Shown: piece by piece, positions 10,891 through 22,816 of the stretch | Layout: each line of letters opens with the position of its first letter | How positions within the stretch are numbered: position 1 is the first letter of the stretch | Made by a program: the position numbers and the translations under genes | Notes under the pieces: generated by a model | The model's database searches: none | Told to the model about the DNA's origin: nothing | Seen by the model: only the letters and a program-made list of their open reading frames with translations | Assembly (NCBI GenBank): GCA_031769625.1 | Contig: JAUIMM010001251.1 | Coordinates: 703,501 to 767,500 of the forward strand | From: Taudactylus pleione | Lineage: Eukaryota > Chordata > Amphibia > Anura > Myobatrachidae | Direction: 5' to 3' | Length of the DNA stretch: 64,000 nt

Positions 10891-12945
10891 GCGCCCTGTG
10901 CCTAGCGCTCAGGTGTCACCTTTCCAGCCCTGCAGCGTGGGACTTTAGCTTGTCTGAGGCTGCAAAGTAAACACAGTGCCTCCACCCCCTCCCCTGGTTA
11001 TCCTGCTTAGCACCACAGCTGATGGAGCTAGTCCGGAGCTTCAGAACAACCACACCACCAACTTGTACCCACTCTAGTGCTGCAGTCACTGGTTGTGACT
11101 ATGTCTGCGCTGCTGCCGTCGGGCTCTATCCGGGGCTGAGACACGATTACAATTTTAAATGGATATTTTACATAGCACCAGCAGTCTTTTCTTTCTGTAA
11201 ATGGTGCTGCAGAGCGGGGATGTACCCCCTCAGTGCCGCAGCAGCCATATTGCACAGAGGGAGAGTGCGGGAAGCAGAGCCAGGCGGGCACCCGGCCACA
11301 TGTACAATCGTATGAGTTATTAGGCTCCAGATGGCCACTTATAAAGTTACTGTCACAGCTTGGGATGATATACAGGGATAATGGGGAGTAATACAATCAG
11401 CTCTGCCCTCACTGCAGTCCTATGTACATGTTAGAGGGGCACAGATTTTATTTTCCACCCCAGAGAGATGTATGACCCTGCCCAATTCCAGCACTTTTCC
11501 TGTCACCGGAGATAAACATCCCGCTAAACGCCTGTCAGGCTCTCGTCAATCAAACCAGGATCAGACCCCTTTCACATCGCCCCACAGTGCCCGCATGTGA
11601 TGACTTCGCCTCACAGTCCCAAATTACTCTCCCTTCACTGGTGAAGAAACACGTTAACCACACGGGCGATGAAGAGCCGCAATCATCTTACTGGGTCAGA
11701 GATGCCCTTCGGTTACAGCATAATAATGTGTTTTCCTATTAGGCAATGCTTATTGCCATGTCTGAGAGATGCTCATTCCAAAAGTAAGTGTGTGCTGACG
11801 CCAAGCAAGAGCCGTCGCTGGCTGGATGTACAAACGCCACAGACAGGGGGGGCTGTGCACATACCGGGGGGGACGAGGGGCTGCATGGGCAGCGGTTGCA
11901 GTAATACGCTGTCCCTGCGATGTTACAGAAGGCATTGTTATAGGTTTCAGAAACCAATCCCCTCTGTTTCTGCGCAAGCTCAGTCATGCGCTACCGATGT
12001 GTCTCCGTTCCTGCTTTGAGGTGTTCGCCGATGGGTAAATCCAAATGCAACCTGACCAAAGTGAATGACGTGTGTACACAGGCTTTAAACAGTCTATATA
12101 CATGTATAGTTATGTGATTTTATATTTAAAATGTATATAAATGTTAAATAGCATAGCACATAAATATACATACAGTATATACAGCCTAATATAAAGCCTG
12201 TATACACATGTCACTCTATTTCGGCAGGTTTAACATGCGCTAGTTACTTACCTGACAGCGGTCACGGCAAAGAATGGACGGAGACTGGGCGGTGTTACAC
12301 GATGCTGCAGGGACTTATGGGTGATTTTCCCTCTGTACCTCCAGTTTTCGGGGAATAACGCCCTTCTGAAATGGCGTTATATAAAGTAAAGATTGATCGA
12401 GTAATTTAGCGCTTTTTGCTTTGGTGAATAACAAAAAGCGTTAAAGCACTGTAGAGTTCAATGACAGATCCCTACAGTGTGTTACTCTACGCGATGGGAA
12501 TTGATGGAGAAGATAATTGCGTTACCCCATTGCTGAATAGGAGGTTTACATAAAAAATACAGAAATGATAGTTTCCGCATGTTTTATGTAAAAAAAATCA
12601 TTGCTGAACAGACTCCTTTGTCCACTTCACAACACCTGGATCCCGGCACGGATGTAAGGTTACTTACTGCATTTAGCTGTGCAGGTGTTATCACTTAATG
12701 AATCAAACCCATAACCCAATGCTGAGAGACAGCAATGCTGACCACTGTGTAGCGATACTGCTTGGGTATACAAGTATAATTCTTAGATTGTGAAAAAAAA
12801 AAAAAAACTAATCAACCTAGTAAGACCTGTAGTAAGTAGCTAACAAGTGGAATTGACAGACATGAAATAAAAGCTTAGAATAATGATAGGGAGCCGGAAT
12901 GCGATGCCCCCTGCTGTTTACAAAGGAGCAGAGTAGCTTGTGAGC
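10891..12945. other. Unassigned intronic DNA, about 2 kb
   Basis: No gene or complete repeat recognised. 12100-12190 is A/T rich with repeated ATATAAATG-like motifs. 12345-12640 has MITE-like phrases (GGGGAATAACGCC; AAAAAGCGTTAAAGC) without definable ends. Frames at 11022-12038 overlap on both strands and look like chance. Confidence 0.45.
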
Positions 12946-12949
12946 AGTG

Positions 12950-14700
12950 TGCATCTCGCTGCCTCTTACACAGCACAGCTGCAGGTCACACAGGAGAATG
13001 CGGGGAGGAGTCCTCGCTGCCTCTTACACAGCACAGCTGCAGGTCACACAGGAGAATGCGGGGAGGGGTCCTGGCTGCCTCTTACACAGCACAGCTGCAG
13101 GTCACACAGGGGAATGCGGGGAGGGGTCCTGGCTGCCTCTTACACAGCACAACTGCAGGTCAAACAGGAGAATGCGGGGAGGGGTCCTGGCTGCCTCTTA
13201 CACAGCACAGCTGCAGGTCACACAGGGGAATGCGGGGAGGGGTCCTGGCTGCCTCTTACACAGCACAGCTGCAGGTCTAATGGGGGAATGCGGGGAGGGG
13301 TCCTCGCTGCCACTTACACAGCACAGCTGAAGGTCACACAGGAGAATGCGGGGAGGGGTCCTGGCTGCCTCTTACACAGCACAGCTGCAGGTCACACTGG
13401 GGAATGCGGGGAGGTGTCCTGGCTGCCTCTTACACAGCACAGCTGCAGGTCACACTGGGGAATGCGGGGAGGGGTCCTGGCTGCCTCTTACACAGCACAG
13501 CTGCAGGTCACACGGGGGAATGCGGGGAGGTTCCTGGCTGCCTCTTACACAGCACAGCTGCAGGTCACATGGGGGAATGCGGGGAGGTTCCTGGCTGCCT
13601 CTTACACAGCACAGCTGCAGGTCACACAGGGGAATGCGGGGAGGGGTCCTGGCTGCCTCTTACACAGCACAGCTGCAGGTCACACAGGGGAATGCGGGGA
13701 GAGGTCCTGGCTGCCTCTTACACAGCACAGCTGCAGGTCACACAGGGGAATGCGGGGAGGGGTCCTGGCTGCCTCTTATACAGCACAGCTGCAGGTCACA
13801 CGGGGGAATGCGGGGAGGGCTCCTGGCTGCCTCTTACACAGCACAGCTGCAGGTCACACAGGGGAATGCGGGGAGGTGTCCTGGCTGCCTCTTACACAGC
13901 ACAGCTGCAGGTCACACAGGGGAATGCGGGGAGGGGTTCTGGCTGCCTCTTACACAGCACAACTGCAGGTCACACAGTGGAATGCGGGGAGGGGTCCTGG
14001 CTGCCTCTTACACAGCACAGCTGCAGGTCACACAGGGGAATGCGGGGAGGTGTCCTGGCTGCCTCTTACACAGCACAGCTGCAGGTCACACAGGGGAATG
14101 AGGGGAGGGGTCCTGGCTGCCTCTTACACAGCACAGCTGCAGGTCACACAGGGGAATGCAGGGAGGGGTCCTGGCTGCCTCTTACACAGCACAGCTGCAG
14201 GTCACACAGGGGAATGCGGGGAGGGGTCCTAGCTGCCTCTTACACAGCACAGCTGCAGGTCACACAGGGGAATGCAGGGAGGGGTCCTGGCTGCCTCTTA
14301 CACAGCACAGCTGCAGGTCACACGGGGGAATGCGGGGAGGGGTCCTGGCTGCCTCTTACACAGCACAGCTGCAGGTCACACAGGGGAATGAGGGGAGGGG
14401 TCCTGGCTGCCTCTTACACAGCACAGCTGCAGGTCACACAGGGGAATGCAGGGAGGGGTCCTGGCTGCCTCTTACACAGCACAGCTGCAGGTCACACGGG
14501 GGAATGCGGGGAGGGGTCCTGGCTGCCTCTTACACAGCACAGCTGCAGGTCACACAGGGGAATGAGGGGAGGGGTCCTGGCTGCCTCTTACACAGCACAG
14601 CTGCAGGTCACACAGGGGAATGCAGGGAGGGGTCCTGGCTGCCTCTTACACAGCACAGCTGCAGGTCAGACGGGGGAATGTGGGGAGGGGTCCTGGCTGC
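12950..14700. repeat. Minisatellite, 58-bp unit
   Basis: About 30 copies of a 58-bp unit containing CTGCCTCTTACACAGCACAG and GGGGAATGCGGGGAGG. Successive copies differ at a few diagnostic sites (CACAGG/CACGGG; GCGGGG/GAGGGG/GCAGGG). From about 14100 a three-unit superrepeat (GAGGGG, GCAGGG, GCGGGG variants) recurs, a sign of block duplication. The unit lacks stops in all three plus frames, so frames up to 438 codons run through it; the translated period is 58 residues, three DNA units. Confidence 0.96.
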
Positions 14701-14726
14701 AAGTGAACAGATCAAACTAAGGCAGA

Positions 14727-14877
14727 GATTCCCAAACTCCACCATTACAGTTCAGGTTTTCAGGATATCCATTCTTGAGTTCAGATGGTTAAATCAAATT
14801 GATTAAAGTAGTAATTAAGTCAAGTGTACTCAAGCATGGATATCCTGAAAACATGGCCTGGTGGAGTTTGGGAACCT
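14727..14877. mobile_element. Short foldback MITE
   Basis: Inverted ends: GATTCCCAAACTCCACCATT and TTCAGGATATCC on the left; GGATATCCTGAAAAC and GGTGGAGTTTGGGAACC on the right. About 150 bp with an A/T-rich centre and no coding capacity. The superfamily is not assigned because no clear target duplication is visible. Confidence 0.7.
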
Positions 14878-16064
14878 GGAATTAAGGAGATAAAAGTGCA
14901 GCTTTCTAATTTTACTCATATCCAGCAAACAGAAAATGAAGTGCAGCCAAGCGACTCCCTTGGGATTATTAAAGCTCACCAAAGAAACACTGGTCTTAAT
15001 TACATTTATAACTTTTGTAACATTGTACTTTAAGTTATTGTCCACAAAAACCAGGGGAGCAGCCACCTTTATGTATGCACTACTAGGACCTCAGCCGAGT
15101 TCATTCCCTCTTATTAGCATTAAATGCGGCTGACATTAGGGCACTATCTCCAGCAGAGGCAATGGAAGAGACTGACAGACTCTGTAATGGGATTGGAGTC
15201 AGAGATGGTGGCTTGTTTCCCCGTGAGAACGCGACTCCATCAGTTCAGGCAGACCGGTAACAAAACGCGTGGTGCAGACGCGCGGTCTCTACAGTCTTCT
15301 CGCAGAGAGTATTTTATTAATACTTATAATATATATGTATCCAAAAATATTTGGAGCTTGAATACGATGAGCAAGCGGTTTGTCTATCCGATAATGATAG
15401 AGCGGAATCTCGGGTTATGTCACACCGGTATCTGCTTCTGTGCCTCTTCCACGGCAGACTCATATATCACAGTATTCCTACTACACCGAGTCTTTATAGA
15501 AACTCTGGTTTAATAAAAAAAATATCATACTGTTAATATAACAAAAGTTTGCAAAATAAAATTTTTCCTAGAACTCAAAAAACAAAAACATTATTTTTTT
15601 TCTGGTAAGTACAAAATGATAGGAATCTAATTTTCACTTAGATGGGAGAGAAATGGAATGTAACGCATTGTTCCCTGGCATAACACAAAGCTGGGACATG
15701 ATGAATTCTCAATGAGAACGCAGTCAATTTCCTGTACACTCTCAGAACCGGTGCTAAGCATTATGTGCTTTTATGTTTTAGCTTTTAAAGAATTTATTAC
15801 ATATTACATCCGGCCAGAGAGGTTGTAGAGACCCCAAGTGTAGAGGAAGACTTATCTACTCCAACTGATTATAATTACAACGGAACGCACATTACTGGAG
15901 AAGATTAAGCTGTATATTTCCCTAAGAGGATATGCAATCAAAAGAGTCATTAAACATGCCCCCTCCCCACCTATAACAAATAATGGGGACACCCCCAGCT
16001 TAGAACCTGACACACATGAGGTGTCGAAATGACTCACGCGGCAGGACTTCAACAATTCGATGTA
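14878..16064. other. Unassigned intronic DNA
   Basis: No gene recognised. Frames at 14824-15536 and 15852-16055 overlap in several frames and have no family similarity or splice context. Confidence 0.5.
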
Positions 16065-16515
16065 ATAACAGGTGTATGTGAGCGTGAGGAGTTGGGTCAG
16101 GTGTCAGCAGTGTAATAACAGGTGTATGTGAGCGTGAGGAGTTGGGTCAGGTGTCACCAGTGTAATAACAGGTGTATGTAAATGCTAGGAGTTGGGTCAG
16201 GTGTCAGCAGTGTAATAACAGGTGTATGTAAATGCTAGGAGTTGGGTCAGGTGTCAGCAGTGTAATAACAGGTGTATGTAAGCGCTAGGAGTTGGGTCAG
16301 GTGTCAGCAGTGTAATAACAGGTGTATGTAAGCGCTAGGAGTTGGGTCAGGTGTCAGCAGTGTAATAACAGGTGTATGTAAGCGCTAGGAGTTGGGTCAG
16401 GTGTCAGCAGTGTAATAACAGGTGTATGTAAGTGCTAGGAATTGGGTCAGGTGTCACCAGTGTAATAGCAGGTGTATGTAAGCGTTAGGAGTTGGGTCAG
16501 GTGTCAGCAGTGCAA
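16065..16515. repeat. Minisatellite, 50-bp unit
   Basis: Nine copies of a 50-bp unit containing GTAATAACAGGTGTATGTAA and GGAGTTGGGTCAGGTGTCAG. Spacing is exactly 50 bp between tgtaataaca motifs. Variants (GAGCGTGAGG, AATGCTAGG, AGCGCTAGG) cluster in neighbouring copies. Confidence 0.95.
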
Positions 16516-16900
16516 TAACAGTGTGTGTGTGTGATTACTGTATGGCAGCACCATCACCGGCCACAGATACTAAAGCAGACATAAGTGACTGGCATTAGTG
16601 TGTGTGATTACTGTATGGCACCATCACCGGCCACAGATACTAAAGCAGACATAAGTGACTGGCATTAGTGTGTGTGATTACTGTATGGCAGCACCATCAC
16701 CGGCCACAGATACTAAAGCAGACATAAGTGACTGGCATTAGTGTGTGTGATTACTGTATGGCAGCACCATCACCAGCCACAGATACTAAAGCAGATATAA
16801 GTGATTGGCATTAGTGTGTGTGATTACTGTATGGCAGCACCATCACCAGCCACAGATACTAAAGAAGATATAAGTGACTGGCATTAGTGTGTGTGACTGT
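16516..16900. repeat. Minisatellite, about 73-bp unit
   Basis: Five copies of a unit containing GTGATTACTGTATGGCAGCA and CCACAGATACTAAAGCAGAC. Spacings are 72, 70 and 73 bp between CTGTATGGCA motifs; one copy lacks GCA. It directly abuts the 50-bp array. Confidence 0.93.
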
Positions 16901-17000
16901 TACATGGAGTATGAAACCATTCAGGAATCACTGGTTTGCAGAGCTCCTGGTAGCCGCTGGTGCTGCTCCCCTCCCTCTAATTTCATCCGACCAGCCCTTA

Positions 17001-17307
17001 AGGTGCCCACACACATACTGATATACTTACGATCTGACGATGTGTCCGATTTCCCTTGAAACTCTCCCCGGCAGCTCAGCACACGATCTGCTGTCCAATC
17101 TTCATCCGATCTCCTGCAGCCAGACTTTTTTATAGTGCATTGTGTCCTAGATTGTCAGATCTGCCGCACTGCACGGCAGATCTGAAGATGCGATGTGCGA
17201 CCTGCGGGGGCGCGCATCACATCGTGATCGTGAGTGGGGACTCACCTGATCTGTCGTTCCAATGTGTCGGAATCGGCCAAAAAAAAAATCGCTGTGTGTG
17301 GGCACCT
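17001..17307. mobile_element. Harbinger-type MITE, TSD TTA
   Basis: 307-bp element with ends AGGTGCCCACACACA on both sides (the right end reads TGTGTGTGGGCACCT). TTA is present at 16998-17000 and 17308-17310. The interior contains inverted GATCTG-like motifs and a short A tract before the right end; no transposase. Confidence 0.8.
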
Positions 17308-17409
17308 TTACTTAGGGCGCTGTGAAAACCCTGCTGGTGCTGCCCCTCTCTGGTCTCCAGATTAAGGACTGGAAGAGCAGCGGACTAACATCGGCCGGTT
17401 TCATCTGTA

Positions 17410-17943
17410 ATGGGGGAGAGAGGGGGGGAGAGAGAGGGGGGGAGAGAGAGGGGGGGGAGAGAGAGGGGGGGGAGAGAGAGGGGGGGGAGAGAGAGGGGGG
17501 GGGAGAGAGAGGGGGGGGAGAGAGGGGGGGGGGGAGAGAGGGGGGGGAGAGAGAGAGGGAGAGAGAGAGGGAGAGAGAGAGGGAGAGAGAGAGGGAGAGA
17601 GAGAGGGAGAGAGAGAGGGAGAGAGAGAGGGAGAGAGAGAGGGAGAGAGAGAGGGAGAGAGAGAGGGAGAGAGAGAGGAGAGAGGGAGAGAGAGAGGGAG
17701 AGAGAGAGGGAGAGAGGGAGAGAGAGAGGGAGAGAGAGAGGGAGAGAGAGGGAGGGAGAGGGAGGAGAGGAGGAGAGAGAGGGAGGGAGAGAGAGGGAGG
17801 GAGAGAGAGAGGGAGAGAGAGAGGGAGAGAGAGAGGGAGAGAGAGGGAGAGAGAGAGGGAGAGAGAGGAGAGAGGGAGAGAGAGAGGGAGAGAGAGGGAG
17901 AGAGGGGGAGAGAGGGGGGAGGGAGAGGGGGGGGGGAGAGAGA
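17410..17943. repeat. GA-rich polypurine microsatellite, more than 500 bp
   Basis: Nearly uninterrupted purines on the plus strand, built from GGGAGAGAGAGA units with G8-G9 tracts at the start and end. Long Arg/Glu/Gly frames through it are artefacts. Length and strand asymmetry make it a candidate for triplex (H-DNA) structure and replication or assembly difficulty. Confidence 0.96.
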
Positions 17944-18281
17944 TGACTGGCAGCAGGAGACTCTCCAGGGGACGGCCGCCCCTATTCGCTTAAGTGAAAG
18001 GAATATTTCACCCAGGAGGGTTCATACAAAAGTGGACAACTCATGATATTCATCCCGCTGCCACTATGCAGCTTCGGTCCGCTGTAAGTCTGTCAGGGGA
18101 ACGTAGCCTCATATATGGTGATCACTTTAATAGGGACAAACAAAAGCAAAATGGGACACAACAAATAAACTAACACACATCACTATATTCTACTCCCAGG
18201 AATAATGCAAACAAAATGCAAGTGACAAATGTTCTCTTCCATCAGGAATGAGGAGCGTGCTGGGCTGGAGAAATTACGCAC

Positions 18282-18396
18282 CTTTTCCGGCATAGTGCTC
18301 AGGCGGTAAGTCAAACGGCACAGGAAACACTCCTTTGGCGTCATCATCTCTTGCGTAGATATTTGCTTTCACGTGGAAGGTTCCGCTGTCAAAGCC
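18282..18396 (-). CDS. TDP1: TDP1 penultimate coding exon
   Basis: Read on the minus strand, a CTCTGCAG acceptor precedes 115 bp (38 codons plus one base) and a GTGCGT donor. The peptide begins GFDSGTFHVK and contains GVFPVPFDLPPEHYAGK, matching the TDP1 C-terminal stretch that in human reads FPVPYDLPPELYGSK. The start phase fits the end of the exon at 33465-33567. The split last codon matches the known boundary before the final exon, which encodes roughly 20-25 residues with a W-I-W-N-I-P-Y core. I searched 1-18281 by eye for that exon without success, so it is probably left of the window. The middle of the exon (residues about 8-22) is diverged from mammals, as expected for a surface segment; the proline-rich FPVP..LPPE block is conserved. 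Confidence 0.93.
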
Positions 18397-18537
18397 CTGC
18401 AGAGACAGAAGACAACATTCTAGGAACATCCGGCACAGATATTGCAGATAAGAACCAGGGAGAGGGTGCAAACCAACTCCATTAGGGGTAAGGGTTTTAC
18501 TCAATGCACTCTGGGCCTGATTCAGCTTTGGGAATAG

Positions 18538-18971
18538 AGGCCGTGATTCAGACGCCGGTGGCAGCTCGCAAGGTCTGATGGGCGTGTTTGTTTCTTTTAT
18601 TCCTTTCTCTGGCTGCCGCGATTATCTTGACCAACGGCCTTGCGACGAGACCCTGTGGTAGGTTCTCGGCTACAGCAAGGCCGAGTGGACTTCCTGCTCT
18701 AATAGAGCAGGAAGTCCACTACTGACATCGCTAGTGATGTCAGTAGGGCCTCCCACAAACGCCAGGCGTTCCTAAGGAACGCCTGCGTCTGTGCAGCCAC
18801 CCCCCCCCTCCCTGCCCACAAAACGGGGCGAGCTGTCACTCACCATCGACAGCCGCCCCGTCTTGTAGCAAGCCCCGAAGAGACTAAAGTTCAGTCGCTC
18901 GGCGGGGCTCGCGCATGCCGGACGCGGCGCGTGCTCAGGGGGGAAACATCGAGCCGCTTTGAATCAGGCCC
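18538..18971. mobile_element. Nested MITE related to the GGGCCTGATTCA family
   Basis: The left end AGGCCGTGATTCAGACG and the right end, reverse complemented, GGGCCTGATTCAAAGCGG are related imperfect TIRs. The interior is GC rich with inverted GAAGTCC / GGACTTC and GGCGTTC / GAACGCC pairs. The borders are approximate. Confidence 0.5.
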
Positions 18972-19129
18972 AGAGTGAGAATAGCACTTACCTGTGAACC
19001 TGGACAAAGCATATTCCAATGCAAAGGGTGTAAATACATACATTTTATGCTTGTGGGTAAATACTGTCTGCTTTTGAATGTAGCCTACAAATACTGCACA
19101 ACTTTATTATTACACTGCAATTTATATGT

Positions 19130-20075
19130 TAGTTTGGACACACTCCTCCCAAATGTAAATCTCTGTGCACATGTTACATCTGCCCCCCCTGCAGTACAGC
19201 ACGGTGTTACCAAGATGTACAGTTACTGGCTCTATCTTACTCTATTCCCAAATCTAATCTCTGTGCACATGTTACATCTGCCCCCCCTGCAGTACAGCAC
19301 GGTGTTACCAAGATGTACAGTTACTGGCTCTATCTTACTCTATTCCCAAATCTAATCTCTGTGCACATGTTACATCTTCCCCCCCTGCAGTACAGCACGG
19401 TGTTACCAAGATGTACAGTTACTGGCTCTATCTTACTCTATTCCCAAATCTAATCTCTGTGCTCATGTAACATCTGCCCCCCTGCAGTACAGCACGGTGT
19501 TACCAAGATGTACAGTTACTGGCTCTATTTTACTCTATTCCCAAATCTAATCTCTGTGCTCATGTTACATCTGCCCCCCTGCAGTACAGCACGGTGTTAC
19601 CAAGATGTACAGTTACTGGCTCTATCTTACTCTATTCCCAAATCTAATCTCTGTGCTCATGTTACATCTGCCCCCCTGCAGTACAGCACGGTGTTACCAA
19701 GATGTACAGTTACTGGCTCTATGTTACTCTATTCCCAAATCTAATCTCTGTGCTCATGTAACATCTGCCCCCCTGCAGTACAGCACGGTGTTACCAAGAT
19801 GTACAGTTACTGGCTCTATGTTACTCTATTCCCAAATCTAATCTCTGTGCTCATGTAACATCTGCCCCCCTGCAGTACAGCACGGTGTTACCAAGATGTA
19901 CAGTTACTGGCTCTATGTTACTCTATTCCCAAATCTAATCTCTGTGCCCCCCTGCAGTACAGCACGGTGTTACCAGGATGTACAGTTACTGGCTCTATGT
20001 TACTCTATTCCCAAATCTAATCTCTGTGCTCATGTTACATCTGCCCCCCTGCAGTACAGCATGGTGTTACCAAGA
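19130..20075. repeat. Minisatellite, 97-bp unit
   Basis: About ten copies of a 97-bp unit containing CCCTGCAGTACAGCACGGTG and CAAGATGTACAGTTACTGGC. Copies differ mainly at GTGCACATG/GTGCTCATG and TATCTTAC/TATGTTAC, and one copy (about 19945) has a deletion that removes the CATGTTACATCTG segment. Confidence 0.95.
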
Positions 20076-20126
20076 TGATCAGCTGAGAGTGATATCTCTC
20101 TCTGTTCCCAAAGCTGAATCAGGCCC

Positions 20127-21261
20127 TGTGTTTCCAATAGTGGAACTCTAATGGGGGTTACAATAAAGGTGGACCTGAAAATTGCAGTACACATCCCCCC
20201 CCAACACTCTCCCCTACAATTGCCAACACCCTTACCCACAATCTTCAAACATTCCAAAACTTAGAAGGTGCCAGATAAATGATAAGTAGAATCGGATATA
20301 CCCCTAGATCTCAATACACTGTGTAGAGCTGGCAGCATAGGATTAAAATGGTTGGCCAGTGTGTATCAGCGATATGTCTGAACGACGTTGTCCATAGATA
20401 TATAACGTCGGCTCTGCTGCACAGCCAATGGCAGATATATCTGTCCATCAGGCAGAGTGTACGGGTGGTCTGTCGCCCGCCTGTACACATGCAGCAGAGG
20501 CCATGGGGAGGGACATGCCCCCCGGCCAGAGCCAGGCGACCATCATCTGCAGATATATCTGTTCAGTGTGTACTCAGCTGTACACATAGTGGGCAAACAC
20601 TAAGCATTATGAGACAGTTATACCAGTTAGAGCCAGGTACCATGGGGAGTAACTGTGTAAGCAGAGAGTATATCAGGAGGGCGTCTTATCTGCATCAGTC
20701 GGAATTTAACAAGACATGTATCTGTGCTTAGGTCGGCGTTGGTGAACAACCATCGATTTTCTGAGCATCATGTGTGATGAAGGGTTCCCATCAGATGGGT
20801 TGAAGCTACAGTATGTATATGTGCGTACACACTTGCCGATGCTGGGAGTGACAGTGAGGGTCATGCTGCATTCGGCAGCATGACCCCCGCCGATATCGCC
20901 CGCTTTTCAACAGCGGGCGATGTCGCTGACGGCGTTCGGTAGCGCACAGTCAGCGACATAGTGAGTACACACTGCCCGATGTGGACAATATGTTGTCCGA
21001 CAGATCAGACGACATATCCTCTAGTGTGTAACCGGCTTAAGTCTCAGACTATATTTGCTGAGTGACATAGAATCATTGACTGACACTTGTGAATCAATGG
21101 GGAAGAGGATTATAGGAGAATACTTGAAAATGTGAAACAGTAGCGGTGTAACAACATTGCAAATTGCTAGCAAGTGCTACAGCGATGCTCCAAAGCAAAT
21201 GGCAATATGATTACTCAAGGACTTGTACGCAGGAATATGTAATCTACATTTAAACCGAATG
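20127..21261. other. Unassigned DNA with MITE-like segments
   Basis: No gene. 20820-21040 has GTACACACT near the left and AGTGTGTAACC near the right, with inverted GTCAGCGACA / TGTCGCTGAC and GGGCGAT / ATCGCCC motifs inside; this resembles a MITE but its ends are not firm. 20340-20590 shows related phrases (CAGTGTGTATCAGCGATAT; AGATATATCTG twice). Confidence 0.45.
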
Positions 21262-21635
21262 AAATGGTATATATTTCATACGGTATGAGTTCGGCATCCT
21301 GGCGGTTGGGATGCCGATGCTTACATTGCCTGTACCAGAATATCGATGCCAGTCAGAATCCCGGCGCCGGCATCCCAACCACTGGAATTCCCAAGGTAAG
21401 TAACGGGGTCTTAAATTTAGGGGTTAGGCACTAAGGGGGGGAGGGTTAGGTTTAGGGTGTGGGGAGGATAAATTCAGGCACTAGGGGGGAGGTTAGGATT
21501 AGGGTAGGGAGAGGGTTAGCATACCGACCAACAAGTGTCGGTATGTTAACAGAGTCAGGATCCCGGCGTCTGTATTCTGACCGCCAGGATCCCAACTTTC
21601 GGTATTTCATACCGATTCCATTTCATACAATATAA
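21262..21635. mobile_element. MITE-like element with GGTTAGG-rich core
   Basis: Outer inverted motifs: GGCATCCTGGCGGTTGGGAT on the left; GACCGCCAGGATCCC and GGTATTTCATACCGAT on the right. The core holds GGGTTAGGCACTAAGGGGG and GGTTAGGTTTAGGGT repeats. The opposite-strand copies appear as CCTAACCCTAACC tracts elsewhere in the window. No coding sequence. Confidence 0.6.
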
Positions 21636-22349
21636 TGTATATATGATGCACTGCATTGAAAAATATGCTATTTTTTGTCCAATATAACAGACATGTATGT
21701 AAAACCACTTGAGTTAACAACCAATAATGCACAGCACATGCCTGGGCTGATAGACATTACAGTTCTCCAGTCTTCTCACTGTGTATAGGATCTTTGGGTA
21801 AGCGCAGCGAATGCTGACAGATCAGACAGAAGAGGAGAGATGTGTGCAGCGCGCAGTAATGACTACGCAGCAGAAGCAGCACACTGGCAGTTTTGTCTTA
21901 AGGAACTTTGCAGCTACTGAGACTTGAGAATGGATTTGTCAGCGGCGTTTCATCTGCTTCTACTGAACACTGCTGGAGACGAGATTATTCATACGCACAA
22001 CAAAAACGCAACACACTGAAAATAAAGTGGAATGGTTGTGTCTTTATCTAGTGCACACAACACATAATTATCGAAGAGATGTGTTATAATGATGCAATGG
22101 GCAGACCTTGTCGTGGAATTGTGCATTCAGCTAGCAGAACGCTATACTCACTCTGCGGCCCAACCACATCAGGCAGCAGCAGTACTTTCACTGTTCATAT
22201 AGTGAAAGAACTAGGTCATGGTTAATGTTCTCAGGCTGGGGGTAGAGTTTCAGGTACTGGCAGGAGAGGGTGGTCTCACATCTTATGCTGAATATGCACT
22301 GGCTGCACCACAGGTGTCTAAACAAGCGGAGATGAAGAAGCGAGGAAAA
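21636..22349. other. Unassigned intronic DNA
   Basis: No gene or repeat boundary recognised. Confidence 0.45.
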
Positions 22350-22735
22350 CTGTAACTGTAACTGGGGCCGGTCACTGGTCACTACTGTAACTAGGGCCGG
22401 TCACTGGTCACTACTGTAACTGGGGCCGGTCACTGGTCACTACTGTAACTGGGGCCGGTCACTGGTCACTACTGTAACTGGGGCCGGTCACTGGTCACTA
22501 CTGTAACTGGGGCCGGTCACTGGTCACTACTGTAACTGGGGCCGGTCACTGGTCACTACTGTAACTGGGGCCGGTCACTGGTCACTACTGTAACTGGGGC
22601 CGGTCACTGGTCACTACTGTAACTGGGGCCGGTCACTGGTCACTACTGTAACTGGGGCCGGTCACTGGTCATTACTGTAACTGGTAGCTGGTTACTGGTC
22701 ACTACTGTAACTGGTAGCTGGTTACTGGTCTGTCA
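22350..22735. repeat. Minisatellite, 29-bp unit (proximal block)
   Basis: About 13 copies of a 29-bp unit containing CTGTAACTGGGGCCGGTCAC and TGGTCACTA. The first copies are almost identical; the last two switch to the GGTAGCTGGTTACTGG variant that dominates the array at 26995-28600, showing the two blocks are one family. Confidence 0.95.
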
Positions 22736-22816
22736 AAGCCGGATGGTTGGCTGAGACCTAAATTGTAAAATTAATATCTGAAGAAGCCATGTGTGCGTTG
22801 TCTGCACGACGTCATC

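Larger units (their letters stand above)
18513..20126. mobile_element. TIR-bounded element carrying a nested MITE and a 97-bp array
   Basis: GGGCCTGATTCAGCTTTGGG at 18513 is found as its exact reverse complement ending at about 20126; the identity continues two more bases (AA). Between the two ends lie a nested inner MITE (about 18538-18971), non-repetitive DNA and the 97-bp minisatellite. I see no convincing target duplication, so the boundaries rest on the inverted repeat alone. An alternative is two independent copies of one MITE family in opposite orientation. Confidence 0.55.

Noticed and set aside
17322..17993. Arg/Glu/Gly-rich 223-codon frame
   Set aside because: Translation of the GA microsatellite.
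1..18281. Final TDP1 coding exon
   Set aside because: I looked on the minus strand for a short frame with a W-I-W-N-I-P-Y core ending in W-V-P-S and did not find it; probably left of the window.
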